Assembly: GCA_017433905.1 (NCBI GenBank)
Contig: JAFRGI010000012.1
Location: 23,844-87,843, forward strand
Length of the DNA: 64,000 nt
Direction of reading: 5' to 3'
DNA from: Ruminococcus sp.
Lineage (GTDB): Bacteria; Bacillota; Clostridia; Oscillospirales; Acutalibacteraceae
The stretch's first letter is position 1, and each line of letters starts with the position of its first letter. This document shows, in pieces, positions 18,440 through 27,997 of the stretch. The translations under genes were made by a program, and so were the position numbers. The notes beneath the pieces are model-generated. The model had not been told where the DNA came from. It did not search any database and saw nothing but the letters and a program-made list of their open reading frames with translations.

Positions 18440-19711
18440 CTACACCTCCGTCTCCTTGACCTTTTCCCAGTACGCTTTGAACGCCTGCTCGTTCTTATTG
18501 TCTCCGTATTCATAATAATGCATATCTCTGAGTGCATCGGGAAGATATTGCTGGGGCGTATAATGATGGGGAAAACTGTGCGGATACAGATAATGCTGCC
18601 CCTTATTTCGGTTATCCTCGCCGTCATAGTGCATATTTTGAAGCTGTCGCGGAATCGGTCCGACGTTTCCGCGGCGGATATCACGCAACGCCTTTTCGAC
18701 AGCAACACAACCCGAATTGGATTTCGGCGCGTTGCAAACAAGAATCACAGCGTCCGCAAGCGGGATCCGTGCTTCGGGCAGACCGACCGCCTGTGCGATA
18801 TCCACGCAGGCTTTGACAATTGGGATCGCCTGCGGATAAGCAAGCCCCACATCCTCGCAGGCACACACCATCAGTCTCCGACACGCGGAGGGCAAATCGC
18901 CCGCCTCCAACAATCTTCCGAGATAATGCAGCGCCGCGTCCGCATCGGAACCGCGCATACTTTTTTGGTAAGCCGAAACGATATCGTAGTGTTCGTCGCC
19001 GTCACGATCATAGCGCATGGCGCTTTTCTGCGACAGCGCTTCGGCAGTCTCTGTCAAAATATGCTTTTCACCGTTAACACAGTCCGTCGCAATGGCAGCG
19101 AGCTCCAGCGCGTTCATCGCCTTGCGCACGTCGCCTCCGCATCCGACAGCGATTTTTTCCGCACAATCCTCCTCCATAGTAATGGTGATTTCCTGCTCCT
19201 GTTCCAACATCGACGCGGCGCGGCGGACAGCGCGAGCGACTTCGTCCGGTTCGACACTCTTGAATTCAAAAACCGTGGACCGGCTGAGAATCGCGTTGTA
19301 CACATAGAAATACGGATTCTCCGTGGTAGAGGCAATCAGCGTAATACTGCCGTTTTCCATATATTCGAGCAGCGTTTGCTGCTGCTTCTTATTAAAGTAC
19401 TGAATCTCGTCCAAATAAAGCAAAATGCCGTTCAAGCCCTCAAATGTACCGAGCTGCGCAACAATCTCCTTGATATCGGCGGTAGACGCCGTGGTACCGT
19501 TCAGTTTTTTGAGAGTTTTGTTTGTCCGGCGGGCAATGTAGGATGCCACCGTCGTCTTTCCAACCCCCGAGGGACCGTAAAAAATCAGGTTGGGTATATC
19601 ACCGCTCTCCATGATTTTGCGCAGCGGCCTGTCCTTTCCGAGCAAATGCTTCTGACCGACGATATCGTCGAGCGACTGAGGACGAAATCGGTCTGCAAGC
19701 GGTTTTTTCAT
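18440..19711 (-). CDS. rarA: Replication-associated recombination protein A (AAA+ ATPase)
   Basis: The 423-aa cytoplasmic protein of the RarA/MgsA/WRNIP1 family acts at stalled replication forks. The Walker A box (FYGPSGVGKTTVA) and Walker B box (LYLDEIQYF) lie in the N-terminal AAA+ domain. The C-terminus holds the tetramerisation part with YLYPHSFPHHYTPQQYLP. GAGGTG lies before the ATG. Length is normal for the family. Confidence 0.95.
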   Translation of the reverse strand: MKKPLADRFRPQSLDDIVGQKHLLGKDRPLRKIMESGDIPNLIFYGPSGVGKTTVASYIARRTNKTLKKLNGTTASTADIKEIVAQLGTFEGLNGILLYLDEIQYFNKKQQQTLLEYMENGSITLIASTTENPYFYVYNAILSRSTVFEFKSVEPDEVARAVRRAASMLEQEQEITITMEEDCAEKIAVGCGGDVRKAMNALELAAIATDCVNGEKHILTETAEALSQKSAMRYDRDGDEHYDIVSAYQKSMRGSDADAALHYLGRLLEAGDLPSACRRLMVCACEDVGLAYPQAIPIVKACVDIAQAVGLPEARIPLADAVILVCNAPKSNSGCVAVEKALRDIRRGNVGPIPRQLQNMHYDGEDNRNKGQHYLYPHSFPHHYTPQQYLPDALRDMHYYEYGDNKNEQAFKAYWEKVKETEV

Positions 19712-19727
19712 GCTGCATCACCTCTCA

Positions 19728-19760
19728 AATAAAAGCCGCGGCAAAGCCGAAGCCCTGCCG
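19728..19760 (-). terminator. Terminator between glyA and rarA
   Basis: On the minus strand a 9-bp stem with two G-T pairs (19752-19760 with 19739-19747) and a UUCG-type tetraloop is followed by GGCTTTTATTT. It lies 63 bases past the glyA stop and just before the rarA ribosome site. Confidence 0.55.
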
Positions 19761-19822
19761 CCGGTATCATCTATTTGTATGCGTATATCCATGCATACGC
19801 CGAAAATCAAGCGGTATCACCG

Positions 19823-21079
19823 TTATTCGTAAAGCGGATATTTTTGACACATGGACTCCACACCGACTCTGATCTTGTCCCTGCTGTTCTCGTAGTCGTT
19901 GAGAACAAGCGTGATGTACTCGGCGATCAAATCCATATCCTTCTCATTGAGACCACGCGTGGTCACGGCTGCTGTACCAATCCTCACACCGCTGGTAACA
20001 AAAGGAGAAAGGGGTTCTCCGGGAATGGTGTTCTTGTTGACCGTGATATAGCAATCGTCCAAACGCGCCTCGAGTTCCTTACCTGTCACTCCGGTATCAC
20101 GGAGATCGAGCAGTAACACATGGTTGTCCGTGCCGCCGGAAACAAGCTTGCAGCCTCTTTTGATCAAACCGTCTGCAAGCGCCTTACAGTTGGAAACAAC
20201 CTTCACACCGTAATCCTTGAATTCCGGCTTGAGCGCCTCGCCGAAACAAACCGCCTTGGCAGCAATCGTGTGCATCAGCGGACCGCCCTGCGTGCCGGGA
20301 AAAATCGCTTTGTCAATTTGCTTGGCAAATTTCTCGCGGCAAAGAATCAAGCCTCCTCTGGGACCGCGAAGAGTCTTGTGCGTGGTGGAAGTGACAAACT
20401 CACAATACGGCACGGGATTGGGATGCACACCTGCGGCAACCAGCCCCGCAATGTGCGCCATATCAACCATCAGATAAGCACCAACCTCATCAGCAATCTC
20501 TCTGAGTCTGGGAAAGTCAATGATTCTCGGATAAGCAGACGCGCCCGCGACGATCATCTTCGGCTTGCATTCCTTTGCCATTTCCAAAACCTTGTCATAG
20601 TCGATCCGGTGTGTTACACCGTCCACACCGTAAGCAACGAAGTTGAAATACTTACCCGAAATGTTAACGGGCGAGCCGTGCGTCAGGTGTCCGCCCTCGC
20701 TGAGGTTCATACCCATCACAGTGTCGCCGGGCTCAAGCACGGCAAAGTATACGGCAGTATTCGCCTGCGCACCCGAGTGAGGCTGCACATTGGCATGCTC
20801 CGCACCGAACAGCTCGCAAGCACGCTGACGGGCAATCTCCTCCACTACGTCCACACACTGGCAGCCGCCGTAATAGCGCTTGCCCGGGTAACCCTCGGCA
20901 TATTTGTTGGTCAGGTGGCTTCCCATCGCTGCCATCACGGCAGGCGTCACAATGTTTTCGCTGGCAATCAGCTCCAAATTGCGGCGCTGTCTTTTCAGTT
21001 CGTCATCCATTGCGTTTCCCACGACGGGATCATATTCCTGAAGATATTTCAGTGCTGCGATATTCGTTAATTCACTCAT
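19823..21079 (-). CDS. glyA: Serine hydroxymethyltransferase
   Basis: The enzyme converts serine and tetrahydrofolate to glycine and methylene-THF using PLP. The PLP lysine is in [15 protein letters not shown] near residue 225, and [15 protein letters not shown] and [13 protein letters not shown] mark the N-terminal part. The start at 21079 ([10 protein letters not shown]) follows AAGGGGAAG; an upstream ATG in frame lacks support. The length of 418 aa is normal. dusB ends 62 bases upstream on the same strand. Confidence 0.96.
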   Translation of the reverse strand: MSELTNIAALKYLQEYDPVVGNAMDDELKRQRRNLELIASENIVTPAVMAAMGSHLTNKYAEGYPGKRYYGGCQCVDVVEEIARQRACELFGAEHANVQPHSGAQANTAVYFAVLEPGDTVMGMNLSEGGHLTHGSPVNISGKYFNFVAYGVDGVTHRIDYDKVLEMAKECKPKMIVAGASAYPRIIDFPRLREIADEVGAYLMVDMAHIAGLVAAGVHPNPVPYCEFVTSTTHKTLRGPRGGLILCREKFAKQIDKAIFPGTQGGPLMHTIAAKAVCFGEALKPEFKDYGVKVVSNCKALADGLIKRGCKLVSGGTDNHVLLLDLRDTGVTGKELEARLDDCYITVNKNTIPGEPLSPFVTSGVRIGTAAVTTRGLNEKDMDLIAEYITLVLNDYENSRDKIRVGVESMCQKYPLYE

Positions 21080-21141
21080 AGTATACTTCCCCTTTATATC
21101 TTGATTTGATAACTTGATAATTTCAAAAAACTGCATCAGCA

Positions 21142-22107
21142 CTATGTGTGCAAAATATGTTTTTTCAGCGCATACAGATCCGCAAGCGTGCTCAGCTTTC
21201 CTGCCTCCTTACGCAGCGTCGCCGCACCCTTCATTCCCTTAAAATATCCGATCACCAATTTGCGCGCCTGTCGCATGGCGATGTATTCACCCTTGTACAC
21301 CGCCATACGCTCCACCTGCTCGACCATTGTATCCAGCTTTTCCGAGAGAGAGGGTGTATACGGCGCTTCCCCCGCGAGCAAAGCGTTGATCTGTTCAAAC
21401 AGCCACGGATTGCCGAGAGTTGCCCGACCGACCATAACCAGTCCGCAGCCTGTCCGCTCCATCACCTCCAGCGCTTTCGGTGCGGAGTCGATATCGCCGT
21501 TGGCAATAACGGGGATTTGTACGGATTGACGCACCCGGCGAATGATTTCGTAATCGACGGGCGGCTTGTAAAACTGCATGCGTGTTCTGCCGTGCACGGT
21601 CACCGCCGACGCACCGGCACGCTCACAGATTTGTGCAATTTCCACGGCATTGACGCTGCTGTTATCCCATCCCTTTCGGATTTTAACTGTCACAGGCACG
21701 TCGCAAACCGCCGTAACCGCACGAACGATATCGCCGACCAGCTCCGGCTTGCGCATCAACGCACTGCCGCTGCCGTTGCCGCTGATTTTCGGCGCGGGAC
21801 ATCCCATATTGATATCAATGATATCCGGCTTGTTTTGCAGGGCGCGGCGCGCCGCGTCTGCCATACAGGAAGGCTCGTCCCCGAAAATCTGGATACCGCA
21901 CGGACGCTCGAGCGCGGAAATGACCATCAGCTCCTCGCTTTTTTTACTCTGAAAAGAAAGCGCCTTAGAGCTGACCATCTCGCTGACGCAGTACGCAGCT
22001 CCGTGCCGCATACACAACTCACGGTAAGCGCGGTCACTGACGCCGGCCATCGGGGCAAGCATTGCCACGGAATGAAATGTGACGCTGCCGATTTTCTGCT
22101 GCGTCAT
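21142..22107 (-). CDS. dusB: tRNA-dihydrouridine synthase DusB
   Basis: This flavoenzyme of about 321 aa reduces uridine to dihydrouridine in tRNA D-loops. Family motifs are [17 protein letters not shown] at the N-terminus, [21 protein letters not shown] with the catalytic Cys, [10 protein letters not shown], and [15 protein letters not shown]. The ATG at 22107 overlaps the stop of the upstream gene as ATGA, which fixes the start against a longer in-frame extension. Confidence 0.95.
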   Translation of the reverse strand: MTQQKIGSVTFHSVAMLAPMAGVSDRAYRELCMRHGAAYCVSEMVSSKALSFQSKKSEELMVISALERPCGIQIFGDEPSCMADAARRALQNKPDIIDINMGCPAPKISGNGSGSALMRKPELVGDIVRAVTAVCDVPVTVKIRKGWDNSSVNAVEIAQICERAGASAVTVHGRTRMQFYKPPVDYEIIRRVRQSVQIPVIANGDIDSAPKALEVMERTGCGLVMVGRATLGNPWLFEQINALLAGEAPYTPSLSEKLDTMVEQVERMAVYKGEYIAMRQARKLVIGYFKGMKGAATLRKEAGKLSTLADLYALKKHILHT

Positions 22108-22628
22108 GTACGTCCGCGCGTGCGGAAAGCGCTGAGCTTGGTACTGGCAGCAACCGCGAAAATAACAATCAATCCCACAATCACGCAAATCCAAGAAATG
22201 ATGCCTGCTGCATAATTAGTCGTGTAGCTTTTTTCGCTGACAGTTTTGGGAATCGTAGGCGGTACAAACTCCGTTGCCTGCGGACGCGATGAATTGTCGT
22301 CCAAATTTCCCCCGGCGTTTTCCGTCGGCGTCTGTGTCCGCGTGGTTTCCTGCTGTGCAGGAGGCTCCGTAATCACCGTCTGCGCAGTCGTCGCAACCGG
22401 AGGCTGTGTCGGAGGCTGCGTTGGAGGAAATGTCGGAGCCTGCGTCGGAGACTCTGTCCAAATCGGAGGATCTGTCACGGGATCCGTGACGATCGGAGCT
22501 GCCGTTACCACTTCCTCCTGCGTCACGACAGGCACATCCTCGGCAAAAACGCCGGCTATACCCACCACCGTCAACAAAAGCCCGCACGCAACTGCTGTTA
22601 TTCGTATCCATAGTGTTTTATGTTTCAT
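22104..22628 (-). CDS. Pro/Thr-rich surface protein with signal peptide and C-terminal membrane anchor
   Basis: The unrecognised protein of about 174 aa has a signal sequence (VACGLLLTVVGIAGVFAE), about 90 residues rich in Pro, Thr and Gln with PTQPPTQPP repeats, and a C-terminal membrane helix (IISWICVIVGLIVIFAVAA) followed by a short basic tail. It resembles a wall-spanning stalk with no folded domain. The start at 22628 is chosen because GGGG lies seven bases upstream. It is translationally coupled to dusB, an unexpected partner that probably reflects transcription only. Confidence 0.75.
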   Translation of the reverse strand: MKHKTLWIRITAVACGLLLTVVGIAGVFAEDVPVVTQEEVVTAAPIVTDPVTDPPIWTESPTQAPTFPPTQPPTQPPVATTAQTVITEPPAQQETTRTQTPTENAGGNLDDNSSRPQATEFVPPTIPKTVSEKSYTTNYAAGIISWICVIVGLIVIFAVAASTKLSAFRTRGRT

Positions 22629-22658
22629 AATCATACCCCATTTGGCACATATATGTTT

Positions 22659-22687
22659 ATTATAACAAAAGGGAGTCATTTTTGCAA
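22659..22687 (-). promoter_or_regulatory. Promoter of the Pro/Thr-rich protein and dusB
   Basis: On the minus strand TTGCAA (22682-22687), 17 bases, TATAAT (22659-22664), about 30 bases before the start. Confidence 0.65.
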
Positions 22688-22783
22688 GCAAAAAAAAGCA
22701 CACAAAAGCATTCGGGATCCACATAATAACATTACGAAAAGCATACATAATTCCGGCGTACCCCTTGGCCGTTAAAGAATGAG

Positions 22784-22818
22784 GGCAACCGCAGGTCATG
22801 AATCAACCTACGGTTGCC
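22784..22818 (-). terminator. Terminator overlapping the spoIIP stop codon
   Basis: A 13-bp stem with one wobble (22784-22796 with 22806-22818) spans the TGA of spoIIP at 22803-22805. The T-tract downstream on the minus strand is weak (CTCATTCTTT). Confidence 0.5.
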
Positions 22819-23900
22819 TCGTTTTCATTCAGTACCGCAGCGATCACGCCGGCCAAATATACCGCCGTGCGCTGTACTTCATCCACGGAATTCGCATCGG
22901 TGCCCACCTCAATCAAGAGCGAACCGTCACAAATGTATTCATTATAGGCAAAAAAATCGAAACTCATCGGACGCGTCATGCCCGGATACATGGACTCCGC
23001 CTTCGTTTGCAGCTTTAGCGCAAAGCTGAGATTATTCTGCCAGTGGTCAAACCCGCGCTCGCCGTAAATATCGCATCCAGACAAAATCATGATCTGCGCT
23101 GCCTTTTCCCCGTCATGCTCAAAAACCGTCTTGACCTTGCAGTCCTCCGTGCCAAGCGCGTCGCGATGAATATCAAGCACAACCCGAATATCTTCGTGCT
23201 CTGCCAAATACGCACAGACGGTCTCAGCGCTCCGGTCATAGGAACCGTTATACGTGGAATCATGCACAGTTTTATCGTGAATCGTACAGATGCCGTGTTC
23301 CTCCAGCGTTTTGGCGAGGACATTGCCTACACCCACCACGCTGAAATCCTCATTCTGCGTGCGCGAATAAAAGCTCTCATAAAAATAATCCACGTCCTCG
23401 TCAAGATACGCCTCGCTTGTATGGGTATGATAAATCAATACCTGCGGTTCGGAAGCGTTTTGCTTGGTTTGAAAAGTCAACGGTGTATGTAAAATAGAGC
23501 CAAAATCGAAATCCAGTCCTGTACGATTTTTGACATAGGCGTTTTCAATCGCTGTGCCGTCCGCTCCGACAGTTTTCTCCGAAACAGCGTACCGTTCTTC
23601 TCCGCTGTGGTCAGCATATGAATCATAATATCCGGATTTATCTCGCGAAACGTTTTTCTGTTCGGAAGGACGCGCCGCTGCCGTCGCCTCGGTTCTGACT
23701 GCCTCCGTCACATCCGTCGGCGCTTCCGTCAGGGCTTCCATGCGGTATTTTCCGTCCGACAGTGTGAATGCTGCCGCCGCAAGCGCAGTATCCCTGCCGC
23801 CGATGCACTCCGGCAAACGCTGCATTAAACAAAACACGGCAACGCCGATCATAAACACTGCACAACATACCCGACAATACTTTCGAATCCGTATTTTCAA
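22803..23900 (-). CDS. spoIIP: Stage II sporulation protein P
   Basis: SpoIIP is a peptidoglycan amidase/endopeptidase that works with SpoIID during engulfment. The 365-aa protein has one N-terminal membrane segment (VCCAVFMIGVAVFCLM), a variable linker, and the family core with VLIYHTHTSEAY near residue 155 and VVLDIHRDAL near 240; both carry metal-binding His/Glu residues. The start is TTG at 23900, with AGGTG just upstream. It follows gpr by 55 bases, the standard gpr-spoIIP order of endospore formers. Confidence 0.93.
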   Translation of the reverse strand: MKIRIRKYCRVCCAVFMIGVAVFCLMQRLPECIGGRDTALAAAAFTLSDGKYRMEALTEAPTDVTEAVRTEATAAARPSEQKNVSRDKSGYYDSYADHSGEERYAVSEKTVGADGTAIENAYVKNRTGLDFDFGSILHTPLTFQTKQNASEPQVLIYHTHTSEAYLDEDVDYFYESFYSRTQNEDFSVVGVGNVLAKTLEEHGICTIHDKTVHDSTYNGSYDRSAETVCAYLAEHEDIRVVLDIHRDALGTEDCKVKTVFEHDGEKAAQIMILSGCDIYGERGFDHWQNNLSFALKLQTKAESMYPGMTRPMSFDFFAYNEYICDGSLLIEVGTDANSVDEVQRTAVYLAGVIAAVLNENEATVG

Positions 23901-23955
23901 ATCATCACCTGCTTTTTGGAATAGTATATGCGGACAAGAAAGACTTTATGAAATA

Positions 23956-24831
23956 TCACATCAGTTCCACCAGTTCCTCCAGTTCAAATTTATCCTGCAT
24001 GGCGGCATTCAGCGACAATGCGATCAAACGGGAAGCGCGCTCAATCAGAAGATCGATCTCACCGGGTATCACCAGCATACTTCTCCCCTCGGGCACCAGC
24101 TTTTCCGCTGCTTCGTGTTTCAACTCGTTTCCGAGCAAATCACAAGCAATGGTGCGCAAATCCACCACGGTCGGCACACCGACAGATATGACCGGAACAC
24201 CGACCGTCTCGTGGTTAATACCCGTGCGGTGATTTCCCACCCCCGCTCCCGGCGAAATGCCCGTATCGCTGATTTGCAGAGTACAGCCGAGACGCTCGAT
24301 CCGCCGCGAAGCCAGCGCGTCGACGACGATGACAGCAGTCGGACGGATTCGCCTGACCACACTGAGAATCAACTCTCCTGTTTCAATCCCCGTCTGTCCA
24401 GTCACTCCTGTGCTCACCACGGCAACGGGACGCAGTTTATCCAAACCCGCAGCGCGGGCGATCTCACCCGTCATATGGCGTGTTGCGAGTACTTTGGCAG
24501 CAGTCTGCGGGCCGAGCGAATCAGGCGTTATCTCTACGTTTCCCAGTCCTGCCACCAACAGCAGTCCGTTTACCGGCAACAAACGCCTGATCTCCGTTCC
24601 GATCGTTTTTAGACGTCCGTCTGTATCAGAAAACCGTTCCGTCATAGAGGGTAAACTGACGGTAATATAGGTTCCGGGCGCCTTTCCCAATGCCTGACAT
24701 GCGCGCTCCGTGCGTACTGTCAATCGTGAAATCTCCAGCCCGTTTTCACGATAAACCTGATAATCCACGCCGCCTGTATTTTCCCCCGCTATTTCACGCG
24801 CCTCAACCGCCAAATCTGTCCTCAGCTGCAT
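23956..24831 (-). CDS. gpr: Germination protease (A25 family)
   Basis: Gpr degrades small acid-soluble spore proteins during germination. The 291-aa protein begins RTDLAVEAREIAG and has the family stretches YITVSLPSM, LLVAGLGNVEITPDSLGP, VSTGVTGQTGIETGE and VIVVDALASRRIERLG. It is somewhat short but complete for Clostridia. With spoIIP next to it, it shows that the host makes endospores. Confidence 0.94.
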   Translation of the reverse strand: MQLRTDLAVEAREIAGENTGGVDYQVYRENGLEISRLTVRTERACQALGKAPGTYITVSLPSMTERFSDTDGRLKTIGTEIRRLLPVNGLLLVAGLGNVEITPDSLGPQTAAKVLATRHMTGEIARAAGLDKLRPVAVVSTGVTGQTGIETGELILSVVRRIRPTAVIVVDALASRRIERLGCTLQISDTGISPGAGVGNHRTGINHETVGVPVISVGVPTVVDLRTIACDLLGNELKHEAAEKLVPEGRSMLVIPGEIDLLIERASRLIALSLNAAMQDKFELEELVELM

Positions 24832-24882
24832 CGCATTCGCCTCCCCGAGACCTATTTTTCACCCATTGACAAGGAAATATTC

Positions 24883-24911
24883 TTTACAAACAGAATTTAT
24901 TCTGATATACT
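24883..24911 (+). promoter_or_regulatory. Promoter of the dockerin protease, with an inverted repeat in the spacer
   Basis: TTTACA (24883-24888), 17 bases, TATACT (24906-24911). The spacer holds CAGAATTTATTCTG, an inverted repeat that could be an operator. Confidence 0.6.
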
Positions 24912-24941
24912 ATATCAATAATAAAAAATGAGGTGAACCGA

Positions 24942-26525
24942 ATGAAGTACAAACCATTTTTCCGCATGCTCATTGTGCTCTCCGCCGCAACGCTGCTGGC
25001 GGGCACTGTCGGTGTTTCTGCTTCTGCAGCTACCATTGATCCCGACGAGTTGATTGCCGCAGAGTCTGTCGCGGAAACGGCCACACAGAATGATCTGCCC
25101 ACTTCCTACAACTCCGCAGCATTGGGCTATATCACACCTGTCAAAAACCAACAGTTCAACGACTGTTGGGCATATTCCGCAATGGGAACACTTGAAAGCA
25201 AACTGCTGCGCATGGGAATCGCAACAGACGATATGTCTGTCCCACATATCAATATGTGGGCAACCACACGTTCCAACGGCAAGGGTTGGATCCGTTCGAT
25301 CTCGGAACCCGCCTACTGCAGCACTGCCCCGGGCTATCTGACCGCATGGCAGGGCGGCGTGTGGGAACGAGACGCGCAGGACATCTCTCTGAACTGGGAT
25401 ATCAAGGGTGATGAAATGCCGACCGACCGTGCGCGCTTTGGCGTGACTTCGCTGCGCTATGTATCACGGAACAACCCCGACGAGATTAAACGTGCCATCA
25501 TGGAGAACGGCGGCGTCACCACGGGATATTCCCATAACGGCATCTATATGCAGTCAAGCATTTCCTATTTTATGCCTTCCAGTTACTCGGATCATCTCTC
25601 CGGACACCAGATTGAGGTCATTGGATGGGACGATAATTACAGCAAAAATAATTTTAACGTAACCCCCAACAACAACGGTGCATGGCTGTGCAAAAACAGC
25701 TGGGGCAATAATAACACGTTGGGCGGTTTGTTCTGGATTTCCTACGAAGACAAATATATTTTTAGTTCCAAATACCAACCCTCTTTCGCCATTGAGCAGC
25801 TCGAAAAAGTAACGCAAAACAAAAAGCTGATACAAAATGAAATCTACGGCGCTACATATGAATTTGATTACATTCAGGAAAACGAGCTGACCTTTGTCAA
25901 TCGTTTCCACTTTAACAAATCATACGCTCTGCTTGACAAGGTGATTTTTGAAACCAGGGTAGCGAATGCCTCGTATGAGCTCTATCTTGTTCCGGAACAA
26001 AGCGGCGCGCCTTCCAATGACGAAAGCTCATGGAAATTTCTCAACAAAGGCATAACGGATTACGCCGGTTACATCTGCGTCGACATCAACAACGTATTGC
26101 TGGAAGATTCCACAGCTTCTATTGCCGTCAAACTGAAATCCAATGACCGCAATATCACGATCGGCGTCGACGAATGGCTCAACAGCAGCACTGACTTACG
26201 GTATCTTTTCCTCAATGAGTCCGAATACGGTATGAGCTATATTTATCAAAACGGCAAAATGACCGATTTGATGGATTGGTACAATGACGTCAACCATGAT
26301 AGCATCGGCGGCACATTTATTATTAAAGCGCTGACCCTCAAGCCTGAAACGGGCGACGTCAACCTTGATGGTAAAATCGATATTAATGACGTCACCTTAA
26401 TTCAGCAGTACCTGGCAGAGTTTGTTACCCTTAACGACAGCCAGCGCCTTCTTGCCGACGTCAATCATGACAACAAAGTCGATATCACAGACGCAACTGC
26501 TCTGCAAATAATTATCGCGTCATAA
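24942..26525 (+). CDS. Secreted papain-like cysteine protease with C-terminal dockerin
   Basis: The 527-aa protein has a signal peptide (to about residue 30, GVSASAAT) and a C1-family peptidase domain (about 50-275). The catalytic Cys is in VKNQQFNDCWAYSAMG with the oxyanion Gln, the His in SGHQIEVIGWDDNY, and the Asn in WLCKNSWGNNN, so the triad looks intact. A beta-rich domain (about 290-465) of the kind that often follows such peptidases comes next, then a type I dockerin (GDVNLDGKIDINDVTLIQ; ADVNHDNKVDITDATALQ). The dockerin should dock it on cohesins, giving protease activity to the cell-surface complex. It is alone in its transcript. GAGGTG supports ATG 24942. Confidence 0.92.
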   Translation: MKYKPFFRMLIVLSAATLLAGTVGVSASAATIDPDELIAAESVAETATQNDLPTSYNSAALGYITPVKNQQFNDCWAYSAMGTLESKLLRMGIATDDMSVPHINMWATTRSNGKGWIRSISEPAYCSTAPGYLTAWQGGVWERDAQDISLNWDIKGDEMPTDRARFGVTSLRYVSRNNPDEIKRAIMENGGVTTGYSHNGIYMQSSISYFMPSSYSDHLSGHQIEVIGWDDNYSKNNFNVTPNNNGAWLCKNSWGNNNTLGGLFWISYEDKYIFSSKYQPSFAIEQLEKVTQNKKLIQNEIYGATYEFDYIQENELTFVNRFHFNKSYALLDKVIFETRVANASYELYLVPEQSGAPSNDESSWKFLNKGITDYAGYICVDINNVLLEDSTASIAVKLKSNDRNITIGVDEWLNSSTDLRYLFLNESEYGMSYIYQNGKMTDLMDWYNDVNHDSIGGTFIIKALTLKPETGDVNLDGKIDINDVTLIQQYLAEFVTLNDSQRLLADVNHDNKVDITDATALQIIIAS

Positions 26526-26566
26526 AATCTACGCATTTTCATAATAACCGCCCGAGTATGTAAGAT

Positions 26567-26605
26567 AAAAAGCACCTCTATCGACCGCCGATAGAGGTGC
26601 TTTTT
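26567..26605. terminator. Bidirectional terminator between the protease gene and dapL
   Basis: A perfect 13-bp stem (26571-26583 with 26589-26601, AGCACCTCTATCG) with a 5-nt loop is flanked by A5 and T5. It serves the converging genes on both sides. Confidence 0.92.
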
Positions 26606-26655
26606 ACTGATAAGGCATACGCATATACGCATAAAAACTGTCTGTAATCGTTTTG

Positions 26656-27840
26656 TTATGACAATAATCTTTTGATACGTGCAACCGCTTCAACCGTGTT
26701 GTCCCGATCCCCAAACGAGGTCAAACGGAAATAGCCCGCTCCGTTCTCGCCGAAACCTTCGCCCGGTGTTCCGACCACCTGCGCCTGCTGCAACAGATAA
26801 TCAAAAAATTCCCAGCTGCCCATTCCGTTCGGACATTTCAGCCAGATATAGGGCGAATTGGTACCTCCCGTGTAAAATACTCCCAACTCGTCGAGCGCAG
26901 ATGCGATAATGCGCGCGTTTTCCTGATAATAGGCAAGGTTTTCACGAATCTGGCTCTGTCCCTCTGCGCTGAATACAGCCGCTGCGGCACACTGAACAGG
27001 ATAAGAAACACCGTTAAACTTGGTCGCCTGACGGCGGTACCACGTCGCATACATGTTGTGACCGTCGCGCTCAAGCTCCTTGGGGATCACGGTATACCCG
27101 CATCGCGTACCCGTAAAGCCGGCTGTTTTGGACAGAGAACAAAACTCGATCGCACAGGTACGCGCACCCTCAACCGCGAAGATAGAACGCGGCAAATCCT
27201 CCGTGACAAACGCCTCATACGCTGCATCATAAAGAATAACGGCGTCATGGCGATTGGCGTAATCCACCCACTCCCGGAGCTGTTCAAAGGTAAACGCCGC
27301 TCCCGTGGGATTATTGGGAGAGCATAGATAGATGATATCCGCCTTCACACTGTCGTCGGGCATGGCAACAAAACCGTTTTGCTCATTGCAGGATGCATAA
27401 ATAATATTTCTGCCCGCCATGATACTTGAATCCACATACACGGGGTAGACGGGATCCGTCACCAGCACCGTGTTGTCCCGGGAGAAAATGTCACCGATAT
27501 TGCCGCAGTCGGACTTTGCTCCGTCAGAAACAAAAATCTCGTCTGCAGATACCTTCACGCCAAAGCTCTTATAGTAATCGGCAATTGCCGTGCGGAGAAA
27601 ACCGTAGCCCTCGTATTCGGGATATCCCTTAAAGGTTTCTTTCAATCCCATTTCATCCGCACCGCGCTTCAGCGCTTCCACCACGACCGGTGCAAGCGGA
27701 AGCGTCACGTCGCCGATACCGAGACGAATGATTTTTTCGCCGGGATGCGCCGCCGCGTACGCGGCAGTTTTCCGCGCCACATCCGCAAACAGATAATTCG
27801 TTACCAAATTATCAAAATTTCTATTGATTTTCACTTGCAT
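26656..27840 (-). CDS. dapL: LL-diaminopimelate aminotransferase
   Basis: DapL makes LL-diaminopimelate from tetrahydrodipicolinate in one step, bypassing succinylated or acetylated intermediates. The 394-aa class I PLP aminotransferase has the family N-terminus FDNLVTNYLFADVARK, VSDGAKSDCGNIGDIF, LCSPNNPTGAAF, and the PLP lysine in SLSKTAGFTGTRCGY. AAAGGA precedes the ATG. It lies downstream of the carB-dapF fusion on the same strand, so two consecutive lysine/meso-DAP steps are adjacent. Confidence 0.95.
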   Translation of the reverse strand: MQVKINRNFDNLVTNYLFADVARKTAAYAAAHPGEKIIRLGIGDVTLPLAPVVVEALKRGADEMGLKETFKGYPEYEGYGFLRTAIADYYKSFGVKVSADEIFVSDGAKSDCGNIGDIFSRDNTVLVTDPVYPVYVDSSIMAGRNIIYASCNEQNGFVAMPDDSVKADIIYLCSPNNPTGAAFTFEQLREWVDYANRHDAVILYDAAYEAFVTEDLPRSIFAVEGARTCAIEFCSLSKTAGFTGTRCGYTVIPKELERDGHNMYATWYRRQATKFNGVSYPVQCAAAAVFSAEGQSQIRENLAYYQENARIIASALDELGVFYTGGTNSPYIWLKCPNGMGSWEFFDYLLQQAQVVGTPGEGFGENGAGYFRLTSFGDRDNTVEAVARIKRLLS

Positions 27841-27870
27841 TCATTCCTTTATCTAACAGATTATTTCTGT

Positions 27871-27887
27871 GGCAATACCGCATCATG
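27871..27887 (+). repeat. Dispersed GGCAATACC element, copy 3
   Basis: GGCAATACCGCATCATG lies in the 157-base gap between carB-dapF and dapL. About 80 bases further, GCCGACGTATACAAAAAATA resembles the sequence downstream of copy 1. Confidence 0.5.
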
Positions 27888-27997
27888 CCGATCCCCGGAA
27901 AAATGCGAAGTCAGATTTTTGTCGGGGTGAGCAACCCATCCCTCTTGCCTGCCGACGTATACAAAAAATACGGATGATCGGACAAAAAGGAGTCGTC

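Noticed and set aside
18308-19732. A 474-codon open frame opposite rarA
   Set aside because: It has no recognisable protein pattern and covers rarA, whose Walker motifs are clear.
23880-23900. A tRNA-like TTCGAATCC sequence
   Set aside because: No cloverleaf can be built around it and it lies within the first codons of spoIIP.
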